Below the pieces are notes generated by a model. That model saw nothing but the letters and a program-made list of their open reading frames with translations. It was not told the origin of the DNA and did not search any database. A stretch of 64,000 bases of DNA from Planctomycetia bacterium. GTDB lineage: Bacteria; Planctomycetota; Planctomycetia; Pirellulales; Thermoguttaceae. The translations under genes and the position numbers were made by a program. The stretch covers positions 1 to 64,000 of the forward strand of contig JAUNMR010000005.1 in NCBI GenBank assembly GCA_030537455.1. The letters are read 5' to 3'. Below, piece by piece: positions 16,826 through 26,073 of the stretch. Positions within the stretch are counted from its first letter, which is position 1; every line of letters begins with the position of its first letter.

Positions 16826-18424
16826 CTATAGAATGAGCATAGCGTCGCCGTAGCTATAGAATCGGAAGTCGTCGTCGATCGCCATTTGATAGGCGCGTTT
16901 AATGAGCTCGTCGCCGCCAAAGGTACGCGTCATAATAATGAGCGTGGATTTAGGCAGGTGGAAGTTCGTGAGCATAGCGTCGACCGTTTTAAAACGGTAG
17001 GGCGGACGAATGAAGAGATTGGTTTGACCGGCAAAGGGTTGCAACGTATAAGGGTTGTGACCGGTGGAGTCGATAGTTCCGTCGGGCATAACGTTACTTG
17101 CGGATTCGAGCGTGCGTACAGAGGTCGTGCCGATCGCAATGAGTCGACCGCCCATGGCTTTACGTTCCAGGATTCGTTTGACCGTCTCTTCGCTGATTTC
17201 AGCGTATTCGCTGTGCATCTGGTGCTCCGCGATATTATTGACGGTAATCGGCTTAAAGGTTCCAATACCGACGTGGAGCGTAACGGAGCACAGCGCCACG
17301 CCCATGTTCTTAATATCGCGTAACAGTTCCGGGGTGAAGTGTAGACCGGCGGTAGGAGCAGCGACCGCGCCGGGTCGTCGCGCGTAAACCGTTTGATAAT
17401 CGTTACGATCCGCGTCGGTCATGAGACCGGAGCGAATATAGGGGGGGATCGGAACCCATCCGACGTAGTTGAGAAAATCCAACGACGTCTCGTTTTCTTC
17501 CATGAGCGGTCGTACGACCAGGGTTTTGCGCTCGGTGCGTCCCACGACTTCTAGTCGTCGTTCCAGACCTCCTCCGCGTGGATTGTTCAGCACAAGTTGT
17601 TCGCCCGGGCGCAGATAGCCGCGCGTTTTGGACATGATTTCCCAAAGGCGTGTTTTGGGATCTTGCTGTAGAAACAGCCCTTCCCATCGACCGTCGGTTT
17701 GTTCGCGTCGTCCTTTCAATCTCGCGGGCAGAACTTTAGTGTCGTTGAGAACCATGACGTCGTTGGGTCGTAGATATTTCACGACGTCGTAAAAGCGGCA
17801 TTGCGAGATCTTATTAGCGGCGCGGTCGACGATCATGAGTCGGGCATGGTCGCGCTCCGCGGTGGGTTCCTGAGCGATGAGTCGTTCCGGCAGTTCGTAG
17901 TCGTATTCCTCAAGTAGGTCGCATTGCAGGATAGTCTCGTCGTTTTCCGTCGGCGTTTGGTCGTAAGCCACGACGTTCTCGCTCGTGGATTGCGTTTGAG
18001 CCTCTTGTGGCGCGTCGACGTCTTGCGACGCGTTGGTCTGCGGTTCGGCGGTTAAATCAAGTTCTGCTTTGGTCTGAAGGTTCGCGCAGACCTCTTTCTG
18101 CTCTTGGCAAGCGTCTGACTCTTGTACGATCGTTTGGAGGTTTTGATCGGGCGCAAGACGTTTGGAGTCGAGAGTTTCACGCGTTTGTGCCAGCGTGAGA
18201 TTAAAGGCTTCTTCCTCTTGGGCGTCTAGCTCTTGAGGCGGCTCTTGCTCGGCGCGACTGGGCGCCGACGCACTGGCGTCGCGTTGACTTTGTACGCGGT
18301 TTCGCGAGTTCGCGTCGCGCTCGTGTTTTTCGCCGCCCGAAAGGAGCGATTTTATACGGTTAAAGAGGTTGGACAAAGCAGGATCCTCGAATTTGTTACC
18401 CAAAACGCGACGCCGCTCACGCAC
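16826..18424 (-). CDS. queA: S-adenosylmethionine:tRNA ribosyltransferase-isomerase QueA with long N-terminal extension
   Basis: The family domain starts near residue 168 with LLEEYDYELPERLIAQEP and continues with LNDTKVLPARLKGRRE, AAPTAGLHFTPELL, LHVGIGTFKP and NLFIRPPYRFK, all QueA signatures. QueA makes epoxyqueuosine in tRNA by moving the ribosyl part of SAM onto the modified base. Family members have about 340-360 residues; this frame has 532. The extra first 167 residues are rich in Gln, Glu, Ala, Thr and Asp, with no in-frame ATG before the domain. The frame opens with GTG (18424) and no Shine-Dalgarno sequence, so an internal GTG/TTG start nearer the domain cannot be excluded. apbE follows after 33 bases. 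Confidence 0.85.
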   Translation of the reverse strand: MRERRRVLGNKFEDPALSNLFNRIKSLLSGGEKHERDANSRNRVQSQRDASASAPSRAEQEPPQELDAQEEEAFNLTLAQTRETLDSKRLAPDQNLQTIVQESDACQEQKEVCANLQTKAELDLTAEPQTNASQDVDAPQEAQTQSTSENVVAYDQTPTENDETILQCDLLEEYDYELPERLIAQEPTAERDHARLMIVDRAANKISQCRFYDVVKYLRPNDVMVLNDTKVLPARLKGRREQTDGRWEGLFLQQDPKTRLWEIMSKTRGYLRPGEQLVLNNPRGGGLERRLEVVGRTERKTLVVRPLMEENETSLDFLNYVGWVPIPPYIRSGLMTDADRNDYQTVYARRPGAVAAPTAGLHFTPELLRDIKNMGVALCSVTLHVGIGTFKPITVNNIAEHQMHSEYAEISEETVKRILERKAMGGRLIAIGTTSVRTLESASNVMPDGTIDSTGHNPYTLQPFAGQTNLFIRPPYRFKTVDAMLTNFHLPKSTLIIMTRTFGGDELIKRAYQMAIDDDFRFYSYGDAMLIL

Positions 18425-18597
18425 GTCTTTGCGACGCTGTCACGGGAGCGCCGACGCGACGCGCTTCACGCAATATTAGCATTCAGCTCCATTATAATGT
18501 TAGGCGTGATAAATAAAAGGCGCGGTTTGAATTTTCACGGAGCGCTTTCCACGTCGACGTTCCCTGTGTGAGAGATTATTGTAGGAGCGCCGTCGAC

Positions 18598-18626
18598 TTG
18601 TAATGAGCGTGGCGACGCGGTAAGAT
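18598..18626 (+). promoter_or_regulatory. Possible promoter of the glycosyltransferase gene
   Basis: TTGTAA (18598-18603) and TAAGAT (18621-18626) with a 17-bp spacer, 57 bases before the start codon. Both hexamers deviate from consensus. Confidence 0.4.
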
Positions 18627-18682
18627 AGAGTCGACGTCGGCTCCAGTCGGTTGGTCGACGCGCGCGGTCGGAAGGTACTTTA

Positions 18683-19912
18683 ATGACGCATATCCAGACT
18701 AACACGATTAACAAACGCGTTGTGGCGCTAGCGATTACGGAGTTGTCGCCCGGCGGTGCAGAGAAGGCGTTGGTTCATTTGGCGACCTCGCTCGATCGCG
18801 CGCGCTTTACTCCGATCGTCTATACGCTCAGTGGATTATCACGCGACACGGAACGCTCTTTGGCTCCGGTCTTACGTAGTCATGGAATTGAGGTGGTTGA
18901 GCTTGGCGTTCGCGGCATTGTGGACGCGCTTCCGGCGCTGTGGCGATTGGCTCGAGATTTGCGCGCGCGCCGTGTGACAATTCTGCAGACCTTTATGTAT
19001 CATGCGAATATTTTCGGTCGCATAGCCGGACGTTTGGCGGGCGTGCCTCTAATCTGTTCCGGCGTGCGCGTGGCAGAACGCGACGCGCCGCTACGATTGA
19101 AGTTTGATCGTCTCACGCGTCGGTTCGTTGACGCTTGGCTCTGCGTGGGAGACGACGTGGCGACCTTTACCTGTCAGACGCTACGCGCGCCGTCCTCACA
19201 CGTCTTTTCGATCCCCAACGGCGTGGACTTGGAATTGGTTCAGGGACGCTGGCGCGTGAATTCTCCCACGCGTAATCTTCTGGGCGAGCAATCCCCCTTG
19301 ACGCCGCCGGAAGGGTTTGCACGACGCAAACGCATGGTCGTACTGGGGCGACTGGCGCCACAAAAGGGGATCGACTGGCTCTTGGAGCACGCGACGCTGT
19401 GGTTAACCCCTGAAATTCGTAACAGTTGGGAGCTGTGGCTTCTCGGCGACGGACCACAACGCGAGTCGCTCCAGTCGCTCTGTCATCGGCTTGGCTTGGA
19501 GGATTTTGTCTGGTTTGCCGGCTGGCGCGCCGACGCTACTGACATTCTTGCCGACTCTCAGTTATTGCTCTTGCCGTCGCGTTGGGAGGGCATGTCGAAC
19601 TCGCTTTTGGAGGCGGCGGGACTCAGGGTGGCGACGATGTGTCACGCGGTCGAAGGCGTTGAGCAGACGCTCGGACCGCACGCCGCGCCGCAGATTTGTT
19701 ATGATCGTTCCGCGCGAGAGTGGGCGGATAAAATCACTGCGCTACTGACCAATGACGACCTGCGCGAGAAAATGGCGAACGCTAATCAGGCTCGTGTCCT
19801 GGAACTGTTCAGCGTAGAAAAAATAGCGCGGCGTTATGAATCGACCTGGACGCAACTGCTACGTGCCAAGGGCTATGAAATTGACGAGTATGACGCGCGA
19901 GGGCAACGTTGA
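18683..19912 (+). CDS. Glycosyltransferase family 4 protein
   Basis: A 409-residue GT-B fold enzyme. The N-terminal domain has ELSPGGAEKALVHLATSLDR, a donor/acceptor loop typical of GT4. The C-terminal domain has VVLGRLAPQKGIDWLLEHA (about 212-230) and LLPSRWEGMSNSLLEAAG, including the E-x7-E pattern that binds the nucleotide-sugar. The enzyme should transfer a sugar with retention of configuration, in cell-envelope glycan or glycolipid synthesis. GGAAGG precedes the ATG. No other glycan-assembly gene is adjacent; its next neighbour is a LolA-like exported protein 248 bases away. Donor and acceptor are unknown. Confidence 0.9.
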   Translation: MTHIQTNTINKRVVALAITELSPGGAEKALVHLATSLDRARFTPIVYTLSGLSRDTERSLAPVLRSHGIEVVELGVRGIVDALPALWRLARDLRARRVTILQTFMYHANIFGRIAGRLAGVPLICSGVRVAERDAPLRLKFDRLTRRFVDAWLCVGDDVATFTCQTLRAPSSHVFSIPNGVDLELVQGRWRVNSPTRNLLGEQSPLTPPEGFARRKRMVVLGRLAPQKGIDWLLEHATLWLTPEIRNSWELWLLGDGPQRESLQSLCHRLGLEDFVWFAGWRADATDILADSQLLLLPSRWEGMSNSLLEAAGLRVATMCHAVEGVEQTLGPHAAPQICYDRSAREWADKITALLTNDDLREKMANANQARVLELFSVEKIARRYESTWTQLLRAKGYEIDEYDARGQR

Positions 19913-20160
19913 AGCCTTTGACGTCAACGCGCGCTCCCACGCACGCTCGACGCCAGCGTGTGGATTTTGACGGCGCGCGCGATTCTTTTTTTGGCGTCCT
20001 AGCGACGCGTGCCGTTCAAATTAGTTTCAATTGCCGCGAGATTTGGTAAAATCAAGCGTGGAGCGTTACGCGCTGTTGCGCCGACGTTCCTGTGATAGGA
20101 GCGTTCCATAGGAACGTTGTTCTTTACGCTGCAATGCAGACGCGAGAGACTCGAGTCACT

Positions 20161-21438
20161 ATGAAGAAGCAGTTTATACCACTTGTTAAATTCGCGACGA
20201 TACTTGTTCTGACCCTCGCGTCAGGTCTGTGTCGCGCCGCGGACGATTGGACCGTTGAGAAGCTGGTCGATTTGTACGAGCAGTCGTGGACTGATATTAA
20301 CTCGGTTCGCGTGGAATTTGCGCGCGAAGTTCGTACACTCGCCGCCAACGACGCCTACGATAACTGTCTGTGGGAGCGGTTCGGCGCCAAGGCGCACGTG
20401 GTCGAATCGCAGGCCGAGCGACGCGATCAACAAGACAGGAAAGGCGAAAAAAAGGGTAAAGGCCCCGCGAAGATTAGAACGGAATGCTACTTCGACGGTG
20501 AAAAGACCTATGAATTGGACATGCCCTTTGCGCTGTATCCTCTCACGAACGTGGAGTTTGGAGATTATGCTAGCCTCAAGCGCCTGGGCGTGCGCGCGTC
20601 GATCTCTAATCGCAATAAGCACTGGCGTTTCTTCTTCTTTGCGCCTATTCCGCGTTACTTCTCCCTGCCGTCGGAACCGGAACTTGTCACTTTGCGTCAG
20701 GCGACACAGAAGTACCAGACGCGCATTCACAAGGTTCTTGCGAGCGACTCGGGCGATCCGATTTATGTGTTACAGATTCGCGAGGACGTCGTGGAAGGCG
20801 CCGCTAGTAACGTCTTTGCCTCATGGCGCTTGTACGTCTCGCTCGATATGCGCTATCGTGGCGCGATTAGCGCGTATCAACTCGTCGTGGAGACCAAACG
20901 CGAGCCTAAAACCACGGTGATTACCGAATGTAAGGTCAATGGATTCGCCGAACGCTTTGGCGTCTGGGTTCCCACCGCTCTGGAATATTGCGAGCACGCC
21001 GGCGAGCGTAGCTGTATTACCCAGATTCGCGTTAAAGACGTGGCGTTTAATTTACCCGAGAATGAGTTACAGCCCTTAACGTTTCCAGAAAATCTGGTCG
21101 TGAGCGAGTCGATCTGGGAAGAAGGGCAGGTCAAGCCGAATCAGATGGTTCTACTCTGGGGCGCCAACGGTCAGCCCGCTAGGGAATATGACAGCCTCGA
21201 AGATTTTGAAGAGGAATACTATAAAGAATTTCCCCAAGAAAAAGACGAAAAAAACGAACCCGGTAATAGACGCTCCTTTAAAATCGTCGCTTTTCTCGCG
21301 GTCTGCGCACTGGTCGTGATCGCACTGGCGTTCTCCCTGCACGACGGTGAGAAATCGCGCGCTAAACGTCTGGAGCGACAGCGTCGACGTGAACAGGAAC
21401 GCGACGAAGAACAAGAGGAAAGCGCCCCTGAGGATTAA
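20161..21438 (+). CDS. Exported LolA-like protein with C-terminal membrane anchor
   Basis: About 425 residues from the ATG at 20161, chosen because MKKQFIPLVKFATILVLTLA is a clean signal peptide ending at CRAAD. Upstream GTG and ATG codons in frame (20092, 20134) would spoil it. Residues 30-60 (VEKLVDLYEQSWTDINSVRV) and the beta-strand pattern after them resemble the LolA/LppX half-barrel of many planctomycete proteins. Near residue 375, IVAFLAVCALVVIALAFSL is a second membrane segment, followed by a highly charged Arg/Glu tail of about 40 residues. It is presumably periplasmic and anchored at the C-terminus. The gene lies 64 bases before the SDR gene and may lead that operon. Function unknown. 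Confidence 0.75.
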   Translation: MKKQFIPLVKFATILVLTLASGLCRAADDWTVEKLVDLYEQSWTDINSVRVEFAREVRTLAANDAYDNCLWERFGAKAHVVESQAERRDQQDRKGEKKGKGPAKIRTECYFDGEKTYELDMPFALYPLTNVEFGDYASLKRLGVRASISNRNKHWRFFFFAPIPRYFSLPSEPELVTLRQATQKYQTRIHKVLASDSGDPIYVLQIREDVVEGAASNVFASWRLYVSLDMRYRGAISAYQLVVETKREPKTTVITECKVNGFAERFGVWVPTALEYCEHAGERSCITQIRVKDVAFNLPENELQPLTFPENLVVSESIWEEGQVKPNQMVLLWGANGQPAREYDSLEDFEEEYYKEFPQEKDEKNEPGNRRSFKIVAFLAVCALVVIALAFSLHDGEKSRAKRLERQRRREQERDEEQEESAPED

Positions 21439-21502
21439 CAAGCGAACCCATGACGTCGCGCTGACTTAATCTGGCGCGCAATATGTTGAAATTACGGAGA
21501 TT

Positions 21503-22276
21503 ATGATGAAGAACGCATTAGTGACAGGCGGCGGTCGTGGCATTGGCGCTGGAATTGTCGAAGCGCTCGCGCGCGAAGGATGGAACGTCGCATTCTGTGG
21601 ACGAACCGAACCGGCGAAAATGGACGACTTCCGTAAGCGGTTACAAGAGACTTACGGCGTACAAACCTTTTATTGTCAATGCGATATCGCCGACACGCAA
21701 CAGCGCGCGGACATGGCGTCCAAGCTTCTGGAACAGTTCGGCGCGCTCAATGCTCTGGTCAATAATTCCGGGGTCGCCCCGTTGGTGCGCGCCGATATCC
21801 TCGAAGCGACCGAAGAAAGTTATGATCGCGTCATGACGATCAATTTGAAAGGTCCCTATTTTCTCACTCAACTCTTTGCTAATCATATGATAGCGCAGCG
21901 TCGCGCCAATCCGTCGTTCGACGCGACTATTGTGAATATTAGTTCGGTTTCCTCCACCGTGGCGAGCGTAAGTCGCGGGGAATACTGTCTTTCCAAGGCC
22001 GGCGTTTCCATGGCGACGCAACTTTGGGCGGTGCGCCTGGCTGAATTTGGCATTCCCGTGTACGAGGTGCGACCCGGGATTATCAAAAGCGATATGACCG
22101 CTACGGTTACCGCGAAATATGACAAACTCATTGCCGAAGGTCTCACCCTACAGCCGCGCTGGGGCTTCCCCGAAGACGTCGGAAAAGCCGTGGCCATGCT
22201 ACTGCGCGGCGATCTGCCATATTCCACCGGTCAAGTCATTCACGTCGGCGGCGGAATGGATATTGGACGACTCTAA
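21503..22276 (+). CDS. Short-chain dehydrogenase/reductase (3-ketoacyl-ACP-reductase-like)
   Basis: A 257-residue classical SDR. ALVTGGGRGIGAGIVEAL near residue 5 is the TGxxxGxG cofactor loop, NNSGVAP the structural NNAG-like motif, and NISSVSS with YCLSKAG gives the Ser-Tyr-Lys triad. RPGIIKSDMT marks the end of the core. It resembles FabG-type 3-ketoacyl-ACP reductases but sits in a catabolic-looking cluster, so the substrate may be a sugar or an aglycone. GGAG precedes the double ATG (21503/21506). The FAD flavoprotein gene follows after 72 bases; the spacing through this cluster (14-95 bases) suggests one operon of six genes. Confidence 0.9.
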   Translation: MMKNALVTGGGRGIGAGIVEALAREGWNVAFCGRTEPAKMDDFRKRLQETYGVQTFYCQCDIADTQQRADMASKLLEQFGALNALVNNSGVAPLVRADILEATEESYDRVMTINLKGPYFLTQLFANHMIAQRRANPSFDATIVNISSVSSTVASVSRGEYCLSKAGVSMATQLWAVRLAEFGIPVYEVRPGIIKSDMTATVTAKYDKLIAEGLTLQPRWGFPEDVGKAVAMLLRGDLPYSTGQVIHVGGGMDIGRL

Positions 22277-22348
22277 TTCTCGCGCGTGCGTCACAACGTG
22301 ACCGCGAAGCCCCAAATCGCCTCATTGCTAAGATTACGAAACACTATC

Positions 22349-24430
22349 ATGACGATCAAAGAATACGACGCGCTGGTTCTGGGATCCGGCGCCGCCGGAC
22401 TGGCCGCGGCGGTGCGTCTGAGCGCGGAAGGCGTTGAGAACTTTGCGCTTATCACCGAAGGTCTACATTGCGGCGCCTCGATTAATACCGGCAGCGATAA
22501 ACAGACCTACTATAAACTGGGTCTGAGCGGCTCGAGTAAGGACAGCGTTCGCGATATGGTCAGCTCCTACCTCGTCGGCGGTTCCGCCGACGGCGACCTT
22601 GCGCTGGTGGAGGCCGCCACGTCCACGCGCGCGTTCTTTCACCTAGTCAATCTTGGCGCGCCGTTCCCTTGCGATCAGTTCGGAGAATACTGCGGTTATA
22701 AGACCGACCACGACCCTGCCAGACGTGCAACTAGTTGCGGTCCCTATACTTCGCGCGAAATGTGCCGCGCGCTCATTCGCGAGGTTAAACGTCTTAACCT
22801 CAACGTTTTCGAAGAACGCGTGATCGTAAAGCTCCTCACGCGCGAACTTACCGAAGAAGAAGCGCGCGCGCGCGAATCGGTCGACCTCAACCTGTCAGAC
22901 GCGCCGCGCAAGCAGATTGTCGGCGCGATTGTGATTAACTGTAAAACGCACGAACTTGAAGTTTATCGCGCCAACTATATTGTCTTTGCCGTGGGCGGTC
23001 CGGGCGGTTTGTATCAGACGAGCGTCTATCCGCAGGGTCATATGGGCGCGATTGGTCTGGCGCTGGAGATCGGCGCGCTCGCTAAAGGTCTGCCGGAAAG
23101 TCAGTTCGGTATGGCGTCTTTTACCGACCTTACCCAGCGCGCCCTACGCGTGGAGAATCCCAGTGGGATCAAAGAGTTCCGCTGGAACGTCTCTGGATCC
23201 TATATGCAAACGATTCCGGCATTTATCTCGACCGAGCCGGACGGTCAGTCGGATCGACGCGAGTTTCTCAACGAGTATTTCCACGACACGCAAGATCTTT
23301 TCGGCAAAGTCTTTCTGAAAGGGTACCAATGGCCCTTTGACGCGCGTAAAGCGCTCAATGGCTCCTCCTTTATCGATCTGTGCGTCTTCTATGAAACCAA
23401 CGTGCGTAAACGTCGCGTCTTCTTGGATTACACGCGCAACCCACAAGGTTTCGACATGGCGATTCTGCCCGAGGAAGCGCGAGTCTATCTGACGAACTCC
23501 AACGCGCTTGGCGCCACGCCCTTTGAACGTTTGCAGAAAATGAACCCCGGCGCGATTGAACTGTATCGCGATTGGGGACTGGACTTAGCGCAGGAACCGC
23601 TGGAAATTGCGGTCTGCGCTCAGCATAACAACGGCGGACTGGCGGTCGATATCTGGTGGCGCTCCCTGAATATTTCCGGTCTGTATCCGATCGGCGAAGT
23701 GGCAGGCACCCATGGCGTGGCGCGTCCGGGCGGAACCGCGCTCAACGCCGGACAGGTCGGCGCCTTTCGCGCGGCGCTCGATATCGCGCGGCGTCTGCGT
23801 TCGCACAAGCGTCACGACGCTGGCGCCAGTGACGAATTCGATTTCCACGCGCTCGTTGACCTTGAAGCGACGAAGCTGGCGTCGCTGAGCGAAGCTCCTT
23901 CGCCGTCACACAAGGACTGGCAGGGCGAACGCGTGGAGTTTCGGGAGCGTATGTCACGCTACGGCGGTATTTTCCGTAGCGTCGAGGGACTCCAGAACGC
24001 GCGCGCCGACGCCAAAGCGCAGGTCGATCGTCTCTTACAGCGCGGCGCAAACGATTCGGTCGACTGGCGCAGTAAAGACTGGGATTACGATACTTGGGAA
24101 CGTCTGCGCACCTTGCAGCTGGCTCTGGCGCACTTGGCGTATCTTGACGCGATCTATGCGCAAAGCCTCGCGCGCGTCGGCTCGCGCGGCTCCTCGCTCA
24201 CGCTAACGCACGACGGCGAGGTGATTTCCGAACGTTTCCCCGACTCGTGGCGAGCGCTGCCTGAGGACGTCGCCTATCGTGAGAAGATTCTCTATTCCTA
24301 CTGCGTTTTCCGCCACGACGTAAAAGAAGCGACGCAAAACTTTTGGCGACGCGCGAAACCTCTGCCGAACCCCGACGACTGGTTCGAAAACGTGTGGCGT
24401 GAATTTCGAACTATCAATCAGTTAGATTAA
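22349..24430 (+). CDS. FAD-dependent oxidoreductase, fumarate reductase flavoprotein-like
   Basis: About 693 residues from the ATG at 22349; an upstream in-frame ATG at 22286 would add 21 residues without the dinucleotide fold. YDALVLGSGAAGLAAAVRLS is the FAD-binding Rossmann motif (about 6-25). Later come IVFAVGGPGGLYQTSVYPQG and GLYPIGEVAGTHGVARPGG followed by ALNAGQVGAFRAA, which match the succinate dehydrogenase/fumarate reductase flavoprotein group. The C-terminal 200 residues are helical. It has no visible signal peptide. The position between an SDR and an Old Yellow Enzyme suggests the three act on the same substrate by successive hydride transfers (inference). The true substrate is unknown. 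Confidence 0.85.
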   Translation: MTIKEYDALVLGSGAAGLAAAVRLSAEGVENFALITEGLHCGASINTGSDKQTYYKLGLSGSSKDSVRDMVSSYLVGGSADGDLALVEAATSTRAFFHLVNLGAPFPCDQFGEYCGYKTDHDPARRATSCGPYTSREMCRALIREVKRLNLNVFEERVIVKLLTRELTEEEARARESVDLNLSDAPRKQIVGAIVINCKTHELEVYRANYIVFAVGGPGGLYQTSVYPQGHMGAIGLALEIGALAKGLPESQFGMASFTDLTQRALRVENPSGIKEFRWNVSGSYMQTIPAFISTEPDGQSDRREFLNEYFHDTQDLFGKVFLKGYQWPFDARKALNGSSFIDLCVFYETNVRKRRVFLDYTRNPQGFDMAILPEEARVYLTNSNALGATPFERLQKMNPGAIELYRDWGLDLAQEPLEIAVCAQHNNGGLAVDIWWRSLNISGLYPIGEVAGTHGVARPGGTALNAGQVGAFRAALDIARRLRSHKRHDAGASDEFDFHALVDLEATKLASLSEAPSPSHKDWQGERVEFRERMSRYGGIFRSVEGLQNARADAKAQVDRLLQRGANDSVDWRSKDWDYDTWERLRTLQLALAHLAYLDAIYAQSLARVGSRGSSLTLTHDGEVISERFPDSWRALPEDVAYREKILYSYCVFRHDVKEATQNFWRRAKPLPNPDDWFENVWREFRTINQLD

Positions 24431-24505
24431 ATCAAGCGCAAAGCCTCAATTAAAGCTCTGCGCGACCCGGCGTGGTAAACACGATTATTCAAAAGGGATT
24501 ATACA

Positions 24506-25978
24506 ATGGTAGAATTTAAGAAGTTAGCGACTTTTAAAGACGCGGCGAGTTTTCGCGCGTACCTGCGTGAGATCGGCGCGGATTTCGATCTGGTAGACCA
24601 AGCGCGAACAGCCGCCGATTCTGCCTTTACGAAACCCTGTGTTTATGAAAGTCGCATCACCGGTCGTAAAGTTACGCTACCGAATCGTTGGGCGCTCCTG
24701 CCAATGGAGGGCTGGGACTGCGAAGCGAACGGCGCGCCGAGCGAACTGGCGCGACGCCGTTGGTTACGCAACGCCACGAGCGGCGCCGGTATTTTCTTCG
24801 GTTGCGAAGCGGTCGCGGTCATGGCGTCGGCCAAGGCGAACGCGCGACAGATGACGATCACCGCAGAAACAGTCGGTGAAATTGCACAGCTACGCGCCGA
24901 CGTCGTGGCGCGCGCCACAGAACTTTTCGGTAAGGAAGGCGCGCCATATATCGGCTTACAGCTCACGCACTCCGGTCGCTTTGTCAAGACGCCCGACGAT
25001 AAAAAGCTAGATTCCCACACCGCTTACGCGCATCCGTTGCTAGATAAGAAGTTCCATTGCGGCGCCCAGAACGTTCTGAGCGACGCGGAGGTGGAGGATA
25101 TAATCGCGCATTTCCTTATCGCGGGCAAACTTGCGTGGAACGCTGGGTTCGATTTCGTCGACGTGAAATGCGCGCACGGCTATCTCGGGCATGAGTTCCT
25201 AACCGCATATGACCGCGAGGGGAAGTTCGGCGGTAGCTTTGAGAATCGCACGCGCTTTATGCGTGAAATCATCGAGGGAATCAAGCGCGAGGCGCCCGGA
25301 CTCGATATCGGCGTGCGTCTAAGTCTTGGCGACCTTTTGCCTTTTGAAAAGGGGGAAGGGGGCGTGGGACGACCTATGGCGTGGGATTTCCAGACGAATC
25401 CGGTCTATCCCTATGCCTTCAATGGCGACGGTACCGGTCTGGACTTCGACCCCGAAATGAAGGAACTGCTCCAGCTCACCGATCATCTGGAATCACTTGG
25501 GGTTGCCATGATCGGCACGACCTTCGGCAGTCCCTACTATAACCCTCACACGCAACGTCCCGCCGCATTTGCCGTCGCGGACGGCTACCTCCCTCCGGAA
25601 GAACCGCTCCTGGGCGTGGCGCGACAAATCCGCGCCGTGCGTTTGCTCAAACAGAAACGTCCGAGCCTGTTTCTCATCGGTTCCGGATATTCCTATCTCC
25701 AGGAATTCTTGCCTTTAGTCGGCGAATGGGTTCTTGAGACCGGCGGCGCCGACGCCATTGGTCTGGGTCGTGCGAGTCTGTCCTATCCTCATGAGCCGGC
25801 CGATTATCTCGCAGGTAAGTCTCTCGACAAACGCTTGATCTGCCGAACCTTCGGCGATTGCACCAACGCGCCTCGCGCCGGGCTTATCTCCGGGTGTTAC
25901 CCTCTCGACGATTACTATCGCGCGCGCGAAGAGGCCGGTATTCTCAAAGAAATTAAAGCGATAAACGCCAAGAAATAA
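24506..25978 (+). CDS. NADH:flavin oxidoreductase (Old Yellow Enzyme family)
   Basis: A 490-residue TIM-barrel flavoprotein. LPNRWALLPMEGWDCEANG opens the barrel, YIGLQLTHSGRF carries FMN contacts, KCAHGYLGHEFLTAYDREGK followed by FGGSFENRTRF is the family's signature, and DAIGLGRASLSYP holds the phosphate-binding strand. Near the C-terminus RLICRTFGDC followed by SGCYPLDDYY has three Cys in a C-x5-C-x11-C pattern, unlike the usual four-Cys iron-sulfur site of 2,4-dienoyl-CoA reductases, and the second FAD/NAD domain of those enzymes is absent. It should reduce an activated C=C bond or run the reverse reaction. AAGGGA precedes the ATG. It is the third gene of the redox trio. Confidence 0.88.
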   Translation: MVEFKKLATFKDAASFRAYLREIGADFDLVDQARTAADSAFTKPCVYESRITGRKVTLPNRWALLPMEGWDCEANGAPSELARRRWLRNATSGAGIFFGCEAVAVMASAKANARQMTITAETVGEIAQLRADVVARATELFGKEGAPYIGLQLTHSGRFVKTPDDKKLDSHTAYAHPLLDKKFHCGAQNVLSDAEVEDIIAHFLIAGKLAWNAGFDFVDVKCAHGYLGHEFLTAYDREGKFGGSFENRTRFMREIIEGIKREAPGLDIGVRLSLGDLLPFEKGEGGVGRPMAWDFQTNPVYPYAFNGDGTGLDFDPEMKELLQLTDHLESLGVAMIGTTFGSPYYNPHTQRPAAFAVADGYLPPEEPLLGVARQIRAVRLLKQKRPSLFLIGSGYSYLQEFLPLVGEWVLETGGADAIGLGRASLSYPHEPADYLAGKSLDKRLICRTFGDCTNAPRAGLISGCYPLDDYYRAREEAGILKEIKAINAKK

Positions 25979-26073
25979 TACGCTTAGCCGTTAGAGTCGT
26001 CGCGTGTTCGCTCGAATGGTGAAAGTCGCGACGTTACACGCGTCTGCTCGTAGACTAAGAGGAGATTGATTTT

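Noticed and set aside
20102..20116. CGTTCC-ATA-GGAACG inverted repeat before the LolA-like gene as an operator
   Set aside because: Only six pairs with a three-base gap; too short to call without other copies.
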